This document shows positions 23,730 to 31,999 of a DNA stretch of 53,432 bases, one piece after another. This DNA is from Pseudomonadota bacterium. GTDB lineage: Bacteria > Myxococcota_A > UBA9042 > GCA-2863065. A model generated the notes under the pieces. That model was given only the letters and a program-made list of their open reading frames with translations. It searched no databases and was not told the origin of the DNA. Within the stretch, counting starts at the first letter, position 1; the number at the start of each line of letters is the position of its first letter. The stretch lies in the NCBI GenBank assembly GCA_005776585.1, contig SXOX01000152.1, positions 1-53,432 on the forward strand, in the 5' to 3' direction. Position numbers and translations under genes: made by a program.

Positions 23730-24320
23730 ATGGGGCGCCACTGCACCTTCGGGATCGGGCTCGTCGTCGCGCTCGTGGGGTTCAGCAGCCGCGCCCACGG
23801 TGAGCAGCGTGGGTTCACGTCGGCGTTCCTCGGCTGGAACCCGGACTCGACGGACTTCGCCTACGTCTTCACCCGGCTCCGCGATGGCATGGAGAGCACC
23901 TTCCTCAAGGCGGTCAACGACTCGGGGCGCGCCGTGGCCAAGCCCTGTAAGGGCGGCGTACGGCGTCGCGCCAAGGAGCTCCAGTACGTCATCGAGGAGG
24001 TGCGAGGCCAGCGGCTGTCGAGCGTCGTGCAGGCCTTCGCCATCGCCGCGGGCAAGACGCTCCGTGTCGTCGTTGAGCTGTCCGGAGACCGGCTCTGGTA
24101 CTCGGTCTGGCTGGACGACGTGAATCGCCCCGGGGAGCCGAGCCGCTTGAGCAAGGGCTACTTCGACGAGCTCTGGACGGGCGTGAACGCGCGCGTCTTC
24201 CCGGCGCCCAATCGGCAGTGGGCGGTCGTGGTACTGGAGCTCACGACCCCGTACCGGGTGGAGTCGTGGGTCGAGGGAGTGCGCCTGCGCGGCCTCGAGC
24301 GGGGCGGCAAGATCCCGTGA
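23730..24320 (+). CDS. Exported hypothetical protein
   Basis: 196 aa from ATG 23730, with AGAAGGGC just upstream. The signal peptide is GRHCTFGIGLVVALVGFSSRAHG. The mature part holds GFTSAFLGWNPDSTDFAYVFTRL and FLKAVNDSGRAVAKPC, a mixed alpha/beta region, and ends in a beta-rich stretch (QWAVVVLELTTPYRVESWVEGVRLRGL). I do not recognise the family. Its TGA stop overlaps the GTG of the acetyltransferase gene by 4 bases, so it is the first gene of a coupled unit with the GNAT and gamma-glutamyltransferase genes. The frame is open far upstream over the Cys-rich gene, but there it is antisense. Confidence 0.72.
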   Translation: MGRHCTFGIGLVVALVGFSSRAHGEQRGFTSAFLGWNPDSTDFAYVFTRLRDGMESTFLKAVNDSGRAVAKPCKGGVRRRAKELQYVIEEVRGQRLSSVVQAFAIAAGKTLRVVVELSGDRLWYSVWLDDVNRPGEPSRLSKGYFDELWTGVNARVFPAPNRQWAVVVLELTTPYRVESWVEGVRLRGLERGGKIP

Positions 24321-25135
24321 ACGTGCTCTCGGAGACCTCGCGCGCCGCGCATCTGACCTGGCTGCGCGCCGATCCGGGCTCACACCTGCTGCCGTTGGGT
24401 GCGCTCTGCGCCTCGCCCGACGACTTCCTCGTCTATGGGCACGACGCGCCGCTCGCGGGAGTGGCGGTCTCGTGGCGCGGCGTGGCCCTCCCCTACGGAG
24501 ATGCGCTGGCGGTCGCCGCGCTGGCGGGGCCTGTGCGGTCGCGCCACCCGATTCGGATGATCGTGGGCGTACGCGACACGGTCGACGCGTTCGTCGCCGG
24601 CATGGGTCGCAACCTCGTGCCCCGCGTGCTGCGGGACCATCGGCGCTACGTGTACACGCGGGACGCGGTGGACCGCGCGCCACGTCAGTCAGCGGCGGCT
24701 CCTCCGGCGGTGACCCTGCGCCTCGCCAGGGCGCGTGACCTCGATGCCGTCGTCTCGCTCGCGTCGTCCATGGAGTCCGAGGAGCTGCCCACGTCCTCCG
24801 GGCTCCGCGACGACCCCGGGTTTCGGCGCCACGTCGCGCGCCTCATCCGCGAAGGGCGGGCCTATCTCGGCACCGACGAGCGCGCGCTCCTCTTCAACGT
24901 CTTCATCTCGGTGCTGACCCCCGACGGCGCCGAGCTCGAGGCCATCACGACGCAGCTCGAGGCGCGACGCCGCGGTGTGGCGCGGAGCTGCCTCGGGGCA
25001 TTGGCGGAGACGCTCTTCGAGAGCGGCGTGCCACGCGTGTCGCTGCACGTCCACGAAGCGAACGGACCGGCGGTCGCTCTGTATGAGTCGCTCGGTTTCC
25101 AGCGCGGAGCGGCGTTTCGACTCACGGTGATCTAG
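24317..25135 (+). CDS. GNAT-family N-acetyltransferase
   Basis: 272 aa from GTG 24317, overlapping the previous stop as GTGA. Residues about 130-272 are a GNAT domain: VTLRLARARDLDAVVSLASS (strand 1 and helix 1), the acetyl-CoA loop in QLEARRRGVARSCLGALAETL and the closing VHEANGPAVALYESLGFQRG. Residues 1-125 form a separate N-terminal domain (DFLVYGHDAPLAGVAVSW, IRMIVGVRDTVDAFVAGM), as in two-domain acetyltransferases whose first half is a degenerate GNAT fold. The substrate is unknown. It is 9 bp upstream of a gamma-glutamyltransferase lipoprotein. Confidence 0.87.
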   Translation: MNVLSETSRAAHLTWLRADPGSHLLPLGALCASPDDFLVYGHDAPLAGVAVSWRGVALPYGDALAVAALAGPVRSRHPIRMIVGVRDTVDAFVAGMGRNLVPRVLRDHRRYVYTRDAVDRAPRQSAAAPPAVTLRLARARDLDAVVSLASSMESEELPTSSGLRDDPGFRRHVARLIREGRAYLGTDERALLFNVFISVLTPDGAELEAITTQLEARRRGVARSCLGALAETLFESGVPRVSLHVHEANGPAVALYESLGFQRGAAFRLTVI

Positions 25136-25144
25136 GATACCCGC

Positions 25145-26893
25145 ATGACTTTTCCGTACTTCGTTATGTCCGCCGCGTGCGCCTGCCTCCTCTCGCTCAC
25201 GGGCTGCGCGACGACGCAAGCCCCGTCTCAGCACGTCGTGCGCACGACGGGAGGCGTCGTCGTGAGCGTCGATCGCTACGCCTCCGACATCGGCGCGGCC
25301 GTGCTGCGGCGCGGTGGTCACGCGGTCGATGCCGCTGTCGCGGTCGGTTTCGCGCTGGCGGTCACCTGGCCCGAGGCCGGCAACGTCGGCGGCGGCGGCT
25401 TCATGCTGGTGCGCGAGGCGACGGGCGAGGCCATCTTCGTGGACTATCGCGAGACGGCCCCCGCAGCGGCGGGACCAACCTACTTCCTCGACGCCGCGGG
25501 CCGGGTCGATCCCCAGCGAGTGCGCCTCGGCGGCTGGTCGGCGGGGATCCCGGGAACGGTGGCGGGGCTCGCGGCGGCTCATGCGCGCTATGGCCGACTG
25601 CCGTGGAAGAGCCTGGTCGAGCCCGCAGTCGCGCTCGCACGAGACGGCTTCATCGTCGATGACCGCCTGACCGCCGGGCTCGCGGCGCAGCTGCCGGAGC
25701 TGACACAATTCCAGGCGACCCGCGACGTCTTCTTTCACGGCGGGAAGACGCCGGTCGCCCCGGGCGAGCGGCTGAGCCAAGCCGATCTGGCGCGCGTGCT
25801 CGAGACCGTCGCCAAAGACGGACCGCGGGCGTTCTACGAGGGTCCGTTGGCGAGCGGCATGGTCGAGGCGATGAAGGCGGCGGGTGGTTCGTGGACGGCG
25901 GCGGACCTAGCCGCCTATCGGGTCGTGATTCGTCAACCCTTGCGCTTCACGTTTCGTGGGCTGTCGCTCCTCGCCGCGCCCCCGCCCTCGTCGAGTGGCG
26001 TGGCCATCGGCGAGATGCTGGCGATCCTCGACGGCCTCGCTCCGGAGTCTCTCACCGCAGGCGCGCCCCAGACGCTCCACCTCTTGGCGGAGACGATGCG
26101 CCGAGCCTTCCTCGACCGCGCGCTCCACCTCGGTGATCCGGATCACGTGCCCGCGGTGACCACCGACGCGGCGCGCCTGCTGACACCGGCACACGCAGCC
26201 GAGCGGCGGACGTCGATCGATCGGGGACGCGCGTCGCGCAGCGCAGCGCTGGCGCCACCGGGGCTCCTGTCCGCGCCCGCCGAGGGATCGGACACGACGC
26301 ACTTCAGCGTCGTCGACGCGGCCGGAAACGCCGTGGCCAACACCTACACCATCGAGGAGTCGTTCGGCTCCAAGGCGGTGCTGCCCGGCTATGGCTTCCT
26401 GCTCAACAACGAGCTCCACGACTTCAACGTCAAGCCGGGCCACACCGATCGTTCCGGCGCCGTGGGCACCGCGCCCAACCAGGTCGCGCCCGGAAAGCGT
26501 CCGCTGTCGAGCATGGCGCCGCTCATGGTGGAGCGCGCTACGACAGAGGCTGGCGTCACGCGCCACGGCGAGCTCGTCGCGGTCCTCGGCAGCCCGGGCG
26601 GACGCACCATCATCAACACGGTGTTTCAGGTCTTCCTCAACCTCTTCGTCTTCAAGCTCGCCCCCGAGGCCGCCGTCGCTGCGCCGCGCGTGCATCACCA
26701 ATGGATGCCTGATCGCCTCTTCGTGGAGCGCGAGGTCCCGACCGCCACGATCGAGGCGCTCCTCGGGATGGGTCACTCCGTCGAGCGGCTCCCACGCAAC
26801 CTCGGGCACGCCAACACGATTGTGCGCGAGGGCGACCGCTGGGTCGGCATCGTGGACGCACGCCGCGGTGGGCACGCGGCCGCGGCGCCGTAG
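25145..26893 (+). CDS. ggt: Gamma-glutamyltransferase, lipid-anchored
   Basis: 582 aa. The lipobox SLTGC puts the lipid on Cys21, so the enzyme is periplasmic and membrane-attached rather than soluble as in E. coli. It belongs to the Ntn-hydrolases and should autocleave before Thr384 in SDTTHFSVVDAAGN, making a large subunit (to residue 383) and a small subunit of 199 residues. Other family marks are the early GGHAVDAAVAVGFALAVTWPE and GNVGGGGFMLV, and the late LLNNELHDFNVKPG and MAPLMV. It removes gamma-glutamyl groups from glutathione and related peptides. That could link it to thiol chemistry in the periplasm, where this window also has three thioredoxin-fold proteins (inference). Confidence 0.93.
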   Translation: MTFPYFVMSAACACLLSLTGCATTQAPSQHVVRTTGGVVVSVDRYASDIGAAVLRRGGHAVDAAVAVGFALAVTWPEAGNVGGGGFMLVREATGEAIFVDYRETAPAAAGPTYFLDAAGRVDPQRVRLGGWSAGIPGTVAGLAAAHARYGRLPWKSLVEPAVALARDGFIVDDRLTAGLAAQLPELTQFQATRDVFFHGGKTPVAPGERLSQADLARVLETVAKDGPRAFYEGPLASGMVEAMKAAGGSWTAADLAAYRVVIRQPLRFTFRGLSLLAAPPPSSSGVAIGEMLAILDGLAPESLTAGAPQTLHLLAETMRRAFLDRALHLGDPDHVPAVTTDAARLLTPAHAAERRTSIDRGRASRSAALAPPGLLSAPAEGSDTTHFSVVDAAGNAVANTYTIEESFGSKAVLPGYGFLLNNELHDFNVKPGHTDRSGAVGTAPNQVAPGKRPLSSMAPLMVERATTEAGVTRHGELVAVLGSPGGRTIINTVFQVFLNLFVFKLAPEAAVAAPRVHHQWMPDRLFVEREVPTATIEALLGMGHSVERLPRNLGHANTIVREGDRWVGIVDARRGGHAAAAP

Positions 26894-26896
26894 CCG

Positions 26897-27595
26897 TTAC
26901 TCCGCGGGATCGCAGCCAAAACCGTCGTCGGGCTCGTCCTTGAGCTCCTCGGCGAGCCGGCGAAACGCCGCGTGGTCGACGACGACGCCTTGGCCGATGA
27001 GGAACGCTGTCGCTCTCCGCTCCGCCTCGCGCGTGCGCCACTCGGTCCAGGCTGCCGTCGCCGCCATGTCGTCGCTCAGGAGGTTGCGAAAGCGGCGAAA
27101 GGGCTTGTCCCGCAGCAGCGCGCCGACGAGCCGCGGGCCGAGCAGGCCCGAGTACGCGCTCGCCGCGAACGCCTTCATGCTCTGGTACTCCTCGTCGGAC
27201 TCCATGTAGGGGACCTCGACCCACGCGTCGCCGCGCGGCACGGTCGGAGCCGCAGCGCGACGCCGACTGCTGCGAGCCGATTTCGGCGCACGCACTCGCA
27301 GCGACTCGAGATCGAGCCAGTACACGGCGTGCGGTGACGCCTCGCGAAAGGCCAAGACAACGTCTCTCCAAAGACCCTTCTGGCGCGGTGCGGCCGGGGC
27401 TGCGACGGGAGGCGCACAGGGCGCCGGAGGAGGCCGGGCCGCGACGGGAGGCGCACGCGGTGCCTGCGGTGGCGGCGGAGCCTGCGGGGGGGGCACGGGC
27501 GGCGGGAGCACCCGGGGTCGCGCAGGACGGTCCGCCTGACGGCGGAGCCGAACGGGGCGAAGCTCGGGAGGCTTGGTCTTGGGTGGGCGCGGCAT
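26897..27595 (-). CDS. UPF0158-like protein with proline-rich N-terminus
   Basis: 232 aa from ATG 27595. Residues 1-75 are Pro/Arg/Ala-rich and probably disordered. The rest has the look of UPF0158: VLAFREASPHAVYWLDLESLRV, then VPYMESDEEYQSMKAFAASA and LLRDKPFRRFRNLLSDDMAATAAWTEWRTREAERRATAFL. The last part contains the typical 'F.RF...L' helix. The function of the family is unknown. The stop is 3 bp from that of ggt (convergent) and the start is divergent from the CDF gene by about 60 bp. Confidence 0.72.
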   Translation of the reverse strand: MPRPPKTKPPELRPVRLRRQADRPARPRVLPPPVPPPQAPPPPQAPRAPPVAARPPPAPCAPPVAAPAAPRQKGLWRDVVLAFREASPHAVYWLDLESLRVRAPKSARSSRRRAAAPTVPRGDAWVEVPYMESDEEYQSMKAFAASAYSGLLGPRLVGALLRDKPFRRFRNLLSDDMAATAAWTEWRTREAERRATAFLIGQGVVVDHAAFRRLAEELKDEPDDGFGCDPAE

Positions 27596-27657
27596 CGGGT
27601 CGCGCCCGCCCGGCAGATGGGCTGTTCGGCGCGCGCGGAAACCGTTACCGTGCGCGA

Positions 27658-28581
27658 GTGCAAAGCGTCAAGCACGTCCTGTGGGTCACGCTCGCGCTCA
27701 ACGTCCTGGTCGCCGTCGCGAAGCTCGTCGTGGGCAAGCTCATCGGGTCGCTCACGTTGGTGTCGGACGGCGTCCATTCGTTGACGGACGGCTCGTCCAA
27801 CGTCATTGGGCTCGTGTCCATGGCCTGGGCCGCGCGCCCTGCCGACGCGAGCCACCCCTATGGGCATCAGAAGTTCGAGATCCTCGCCGCCACGGCGGTC
27901 GGGGTCTCGCTCTTCATCACGGCCTGGGAGATCGGCCGACACGCGGTGAGCGCGATGCTCACGCCGTCAGCGCCACCGACGATCGACGCGTTGGGCTTCG
28001 TAGTCGTCGGGGTCACCTTCGCAGTCAATGTCTTCGTCGCGAGCTACGAGCGCGCCGCGGGCAAGCGCCTCCAGAGTCCGCTGCTGCTGGCCGACGCCGC
28101 GCACACGGCCAGCGACCTGTTCGTCACGCTCTCGGTCCTGGCCTCGCTCGTCGCGTGCCGGCTGGGGGCGCCGTGGCTCGATCCCGTGATCGCGCTCGGC
28201 ATCGGCGCCTTCATCGCATTGCTGGCGTTTCGACTGCTCCTGCAGAACGTGACGGTCCTCGCCGATGGCGCGCCCATCCCGTCGGAGGACATCGAGCGCA
28301 TCGTCCTGGCCGTGCCCGGAGTCCGCAGCTGCCACAAGATCCGCACCCGCGGGTACGCCGGCCACATCTGGGTCGATCTCCACGTGCGCGTCGATCCGCA
28401 CCTCGACACGATCGCTGGACACCGAATCGTGCATGACGTACAAGCGGAGGTCAGGCGCAGCCTCCCCGGGATCGAGGACGTCCTCATCCATACGGAGCCA
28501 GCAAGCGCCTCGGACGGACGGGATCGCAGTAGAGACGAATCGAGCGCGGGTGCTAGGCCACCGCGTCAGGGTAGTGCGTAA
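27658..28581 (+). CDS. Cation diffusion facilitator (CDF) family metal transporter
   Basis: 307 aa from GTG 27658. Six hydrophobic segments fill residues 5-205. The metal-site motifs are SDGVHSLTDGSSN in the second segment and ADAAHTASDLFV in the fifth, matching the DxxxD/HxxxD tetrahedral site of CDF proteins. The cytoplasmic C-terminal domain (about 207-290) includes VPGVRSCHKIRTRGYAGHIWVDLHVRVDP with the usual His residues. It exports Zn2+, Co2+, Fe2+ or Mn2+ by proton antiport; the metal cannot be told. A polar tail of 20 residues follows. The 3' end overlaps the convergent VOC gene by 29 bp. Confidence 0.92.
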   Translation: MQSVKHVLWVTLALNVLVAVAKLVVGKLIGSLTLVSDGVHSLTDGSSNVIGLVSMAWAARPADASHPYGHQKFEILAATAVGVSLFITAWEIGRHAVSAMLTPSAPPTIDALGFVVVGVTFAVNVFVASYERAAGKRLQSPLLLADAAHTASDLFVTLSVLASLVACRLGAPWLDPVIALGIGAFIALLAFRLLLQNVTVLADGAPIPSEDIERIVLAVPGVRSCHKIRTRGYAGHIWVDLHVRVDPHLDTIAGHRIVHDVQAEVRRSLPGIEDVLIHTEPASASDGRDRSRDESSAGARPPRQGSA

Positions 28582-28957
28582 TGCCGATACGGTTGCCCTC
28601 AGGATCGCGCACGAACAGGCTGTACACAGTCTCATGCACGACGGGTACCGCGTTCTTCTTGAGGTGCCCGCGCCAGGCGTCGCGGTCGTCGATGTCGATC
28701 TGGAGCGCCACGACGTGAAGACCCAGCGCATCGGTGTGAAAGGCCGAGGTCGCAGCGGGCCCTTCACTCGCCGCGACTTGCTCGAGCACGATGCGCGACG
28801 GGCCGCACACGAGCCACACCGCCCGTACGTTGCCTTCGGCGTCGCGCCGCTCTTCGTCACGCGGCAGGCGCAGGACCTGCTCGTAGAAGCGGGCCGCGCG
28901 TGGCAGATCGTGCACCTGGATGGCCACGTGATGGAGGCCGAACGGCTTGAGGACCAT
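28553..28957 (-). CDS. VOC/glyoxalase-fold protein
   Basis: 134 aa from ATG 28957; a GTG six codons upstream (28975) is an alternative. Two beta-alpha-beta-beta-beta modules are visible, starting LHHVAIQVHDLPRAARFYEQVLRL and LHVVALQIDIDDRDAWRGHL, ending VYSLFVRDPEGNRIGI. Possible metal ligands are the early His (HHVAI), a His in LGLHVVALQ and an acidic residue in the last strand region (DPEGN). Such proteins are glyoxalases, dioxygenases or resistance proteins; substrate unknown. The start is divergent from the helicase gene. Confidence 0.85.
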   Translation of the reverse strand: MVLKPFGLHHVAIQVHDLPRAARFYEQVLRLPRDEERRDAEGNVRAVWLVCGPSRIVLEQVAASEGPAATSAFHTDALGLHVVALQIDIDDRDAWRGHLKKNAVPVVHETVYSLFVRDPEGNRIGITHYPDAVA

Positions 28958-29013
28958 GGTCGCCTGAGCTACCACGCACGGTTGGATGGGTCAAACGCGG
29001 GGGAGTCGGCACA

Positions 29014-31500
29014 GTGCTGAATCCACGCGACCTGCCCATCCATCGCATCGCCTCGGACCTAGTCACGGCCATGCGCCGCCATCAGGTCATCATCGTCGAG
29101 GGACCGACCGGCTGCGGCAAGACGACCCAGATCCCGCAGATCCTCATTCAGAGCGGCGTGGTACCGCCGGACCTCATCGTCGGGGTTACGCAGCCGCGGC
29201 GCATCGCGGCCGTGAGCGTCGCGCGGCGGATCGCCAAAGAGCGCGGCGTCGAGCTCGGGACGGAGGTCGGCTACGCCATTCGGTTCGATTACCAGACCTC
29301 GTCACGCACACGCATCAAGGTGATGACGGACGGCATCCTGCTCCAGGAGGCGCGGACCGATCCGGAGCTGAGGCAGTACAGCGTCATCATGGTCGACGAG
29401 GCCCACGAGCGCAGCCTCAACATCGACTTCACGCTCGGGCTGCTGCACGAGCTGCTCCGACGGCGACCGGAGATGCGGGTCATCGTGTCGTCGGCGACGA
29501 TCTATCCGGACATCTTCGTCCGCTTCTTCGACGGCGCCCCCATCCTCTCGGTCAACGCGCGGGTGTTTCCGGTCGAGACGCGCTGGCAGCCGCTCATCGA
29601 CGACACGCGCGTCGGACGCGTGCTCGGTGTGGCCGACGTCATCGAGCGGATCCACCTGCGGGAGAGCGAGGGCGACGTCTTGGTCTTCCTCTCTGGCGAG
29701 GCCGACATCAAGGCCATCATGGGGGAGCTCGACCGCCGTCGGCTCAAGAACCTGGTCGTCGTGCCCCTCTACGGTCGACTCACGCGCGAGGAGCAGGAGG
29801 ACGTCTTCGGCTCCTTCCCTGGACGCAGAAAAGTCGTCCTCGCGACGAACATCGCCGAGACGAGCATCACCATCAATGGCGTCCGCTTCGTCGTCGATCA
29901 GGGGCTCGCGAAGGTCGCGGGCTTCGACCACCGCACCGGCATCGGCACCCTGCGAGAGATGCCGGTCAGCCAGGCCTCCGCGCGGCAGCGGGCGGGCCGG
30001 GCCGGACGCACCGGACCCGGCGTGTGCATTCGGCTCTATGACCGCAGGAACTTCCACGAGCGCCCCGCCTTCGAGACCGAGGAGGTGCTCCGCATGGACC
30101 TCTCGGAGGTCGTGCTGCGGCTGCTGGATCTCGGAATTCGCGAGGTCGAGCAGTTTCCGTTCGTCACGGCCCCGCCGCGGAGGTCGCTCGTCGGCGCCGT
30201 GCGCACCCTGCAGACACTGGGCGCCATCGATGCGCAGAGACGGCTCACGGCCACGGGCCGCAAGATGGTGCCGTTTCCGCTCGCGCCGCACCTGTCGCGC
30301 ATGATCGTGGAGGCCGCCGACGCGTTTCCCAAGGTGCTCGACGAGGTCCTCACGGTCGGCGCGCTACTGTCGGTGCGCGGTCCCCAGGTCCAGCCTCCCG
30401 GCGAAGAGGAGATCGCGCGCGCCGCACATCGCCGCTTCACGCACCCGCTCGGGGATCTCGTGGCCTCGGTGCACATGGTGCGCGCCTACGAGGCCGCCGC
30501 GGATCGGGTCGAGTTCTGCAAGGCGGCGTACCTCGACCCGGACCTCATGGCCGAGATCGTCAACGTCCGCGATCAGCTGGCCGACATCGCGACACAGCAC
30601 GGCGTCGTCGGCAGCCGCGGCGGAGCGGCCGAAGACATCGTCCGGTGTGTCGCGACGTCGTTGACGCGCAACATCTGCCGGCTAAGCCGGCCGGGCGGTC
30701 AATACGAGACGGCCACGGGCGTCCCCGTCGCGATTCACCCGAGCAGCGTCCTGCGCGACCGACGGGAGCGCTACGTCATCGCCGCCGAGATCGTGGCGAC
30801 CGAGCGCGCGTGGCTCCGCACGGTGTCGGTCATCGAGCCGGGCTGGATCGCCGACATCGATCCCGAGCTCGCGCAGCGCTGGCGGATCCGCGCGGGTCCG
30901 GTGCGCAAAGAGCGGACGGCGGTGGCGCCCGAGGCTCCGCCGACCTCGGTGTCCCTGGGTGGGACGAGCTACGAGGTCCGGTTCCGGCGTGGGCGACCCA
31001 CGGTCGACTTGCCGTATGCGGAGCTGGTTCACATCGCGGAGACGACCACGCCGTCGCTCGTGCGCGATGGCCTCGAGGTGCGGGTCGAACAGAATGACGA
31101 CCGCTTCCTGGAGGGCTGGCCGTTCGCGATGGCCATGCGCGCGGCGCCGCACCTCCGCCTCAACGAGCCGGAGCTGCACGGCTGGCCCGACGGCGACCTG
31201 TTCGAGGCGGATCGCGACATACAGGGCCTGCTCCACTGGGTGCCCGAGCTCCTGCGTGTCGTACGCTCGCCGGCGGGGCGCCGTCCGGGGTTTCTCACGT
31301 TCGTGACCAACGGCGCGGGAGGCTATTGGTTCGAGTGCCGCGCGGCATTCGATGACGCCGTAGCGCAGTCGTACGCTGGCTTGCGAGAGCTGGGGAGTGA
31401 GGCGGTGCTGTCAGCGGAGGATCGGGAGGAGGTCGATGCGGCGGCCGCGCGGCTGGATGCCATCGCGGACGCGCTCTCAGGCGATGGACGCGCGCGCTGA
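29014..31500 (+). CDS. DEAH-box ATP-dependent RNA helicase, HrpA-like
   Basis: 828 aa from GTG 29014. Motif I GPTGCGKTTQ near residue 31, Ia TQPRRIAAVSVARR, II DEAH, III SAT, V ATNIAETSITI and VI QRAGRAGRTG are all intact. The winged-helix and ratchet regions follow to about 560. The C-terminal part (GVPVAIHPSSVLRDRRERYVIAAEIVATERAWLRTVSVIEPGW) resembles HrpA, yet the protein is far shorter than E. coli HrpA (about 1300 aa) and close to HrpB in length. Role: RNA or RNP remodelling, possibly ribosome rescue or mRNA processing. Confidence 0.92.
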   Translation: MLNPRDLPIHRIASDLVTAMRRHQVIIVEGPTGCGKTTQIPQILIQSGVVPPDLIVGVTQPRRIAAVSVARRIAKERGVELGTEVGYAIRFDYQTSSRTRIKVMTDGILLQEARTDPELRQYSVIMVDEAHERSLNIDFTLGLLHELLRRRPEMRVIVSSATIYPDIFVRFFDGAPILSVNARVFPVETRWQPLIDDTRVGRVLGVADVIERIHLRESEGDVLVFLSGEADIKAIMGELDRRRLKNLVVVPLYGRLTREEQEDVFGSFPGRRKVVLATNIAETSITINGVRFVVDQGLAKVAGFDHRTGIGTLREMPVSQASARQRAGRAGRTGPGVCIRLYDRRNFHERPAFETEEVLRMDLSEVVLRLLDLGIREVEQFPFVTAPPRRSLVGAVRTLQTLGAIDAQRRLTATGRKMVPFPLAPHLSRMIVEAADAFPKVLDEVLTVGALLSVRGPQVQPPGEEEIARAAHRRFTHPLGDLVASVHMVRAYEAAADRVEFCKAAYLDPDLMAEIVNVRDQLADIATQHGVVGSRGGAAEDIVRCVATSLTRNICRLSRPGGQYETATGVPVAIHPSSVLRDRRERYVIAAEIVATERAWLRTVSVIEPGWIADIDPELAQRWRIRAGPVRKERTAVAPEAPPTSVSLGGTSYEVRFRRGRPTVDLPYAELVHIAETTTPSLVRDGLEVRVEQNDDRFLEGWPFAMAMRAAPHLRLNEPELHGWPDGDLFEADRDIQGLLHWVPELLRVVRSPAGRRPGFLTFVTNGAGGYWFECRAAFDDAVAQSYAGLRELGSEAVLSAEDREEVDAAAARLDAIADALSGDGRAR

Positions 31501-31501
31501 G

Positions 31502-31732
31502 CTAGAGCTCGTAGGACTCGTCGGTCAGGTACTCGCTCACGCACAAGGCGCCGGCCAGGTTGAGACCTTCGAGATCGTCTTTGACCTCGTCCTCGTCCCG
31601 CGAGGCACTGGTCCAGTCGGAGCCGCAGCGGGGGCACCCGCCGTGGCGGTCCAGGGAGCCGCGGTAGTTGCAGTCCACACAATAGCCCGACTTGCGGAGC
31701 GAGCTGAGCATCTTCTTGGCGCTTCGAGACAT
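31502..31732 (-). CDS. Small zinc-ribbon protein
   Basis: 76 aa from ATG 31732, preceded by a good ribosome site (AGGAGG, 7 bases away). Four cysteines form a zinc ribbon: C18-x2-C21 and C33-x2-C36 in SGYCVDCNYRGSLDRHGGCPRCGSDW. The tail is acidic (DEDEVKDDLEGLN). The head is basic (SRSAKKMLSSLRKSG). No larger domain is present, so it may be a small RNA- or protein-binding factor; no function can be assigned. Longer frames upstream are noise. Its stop is 1 bp from that of the helicase (convergent). Confidence 0.8.
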   Translation of the reverse strand: MSRSAKKMLSSLRKSGYCVDCNYRGSLDRHGGCPRCGSDWTSASRDEDEVKDDLEGLNLAGALCVSEYLTDESYEL

Positions 31733-31796
31733 GGAGGACCTCCTCGGTGGTCGGGCGAGCCCAGTGCATCTTCGGTGCCAGAGGGATGAGCCCGAC

Positions 31797-31920
31797 TTGA
31801 CATGCTGTAACATACTGAGATCATGTGTTTCTCGTTTCGTCGAGCTTGCCCTGTGTGGCCACTGGGGACCGCACCTCCCCAGGTCTAGGAACGACCGTCC
31901 CCGGCCGCAAGTCCCCACAG
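31797..31920 (+). promoter_or_regulatory. Candidate promoter and structured leader of the aminotransferase gene
   Basis: TTGACA at 31797-31802 sits in an AT-rich patch unlike its surroundings and matches a -35 element, but no good -10 follows. Further down, CTGGGG (31862-31867) can pair with CCCCAG (31877-31882). GGGGAC (31864-31869) can instead pair with GTCCCC at 31897-31902 or 31911-31916. These pairings exclude each other. A ribosome site (AAGGAG) lies just before ATG 32000. No known riboswitch class is recognised. Confidence 0.3.
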
Positions 31921-31999
31921 ACCCCTCCGCCAGCTTGACCCGCCCGCGCACCCGTGGTGCCCTGGCACCCGCGCCCTCCCCGATGCGCAAGGAGCCGTC

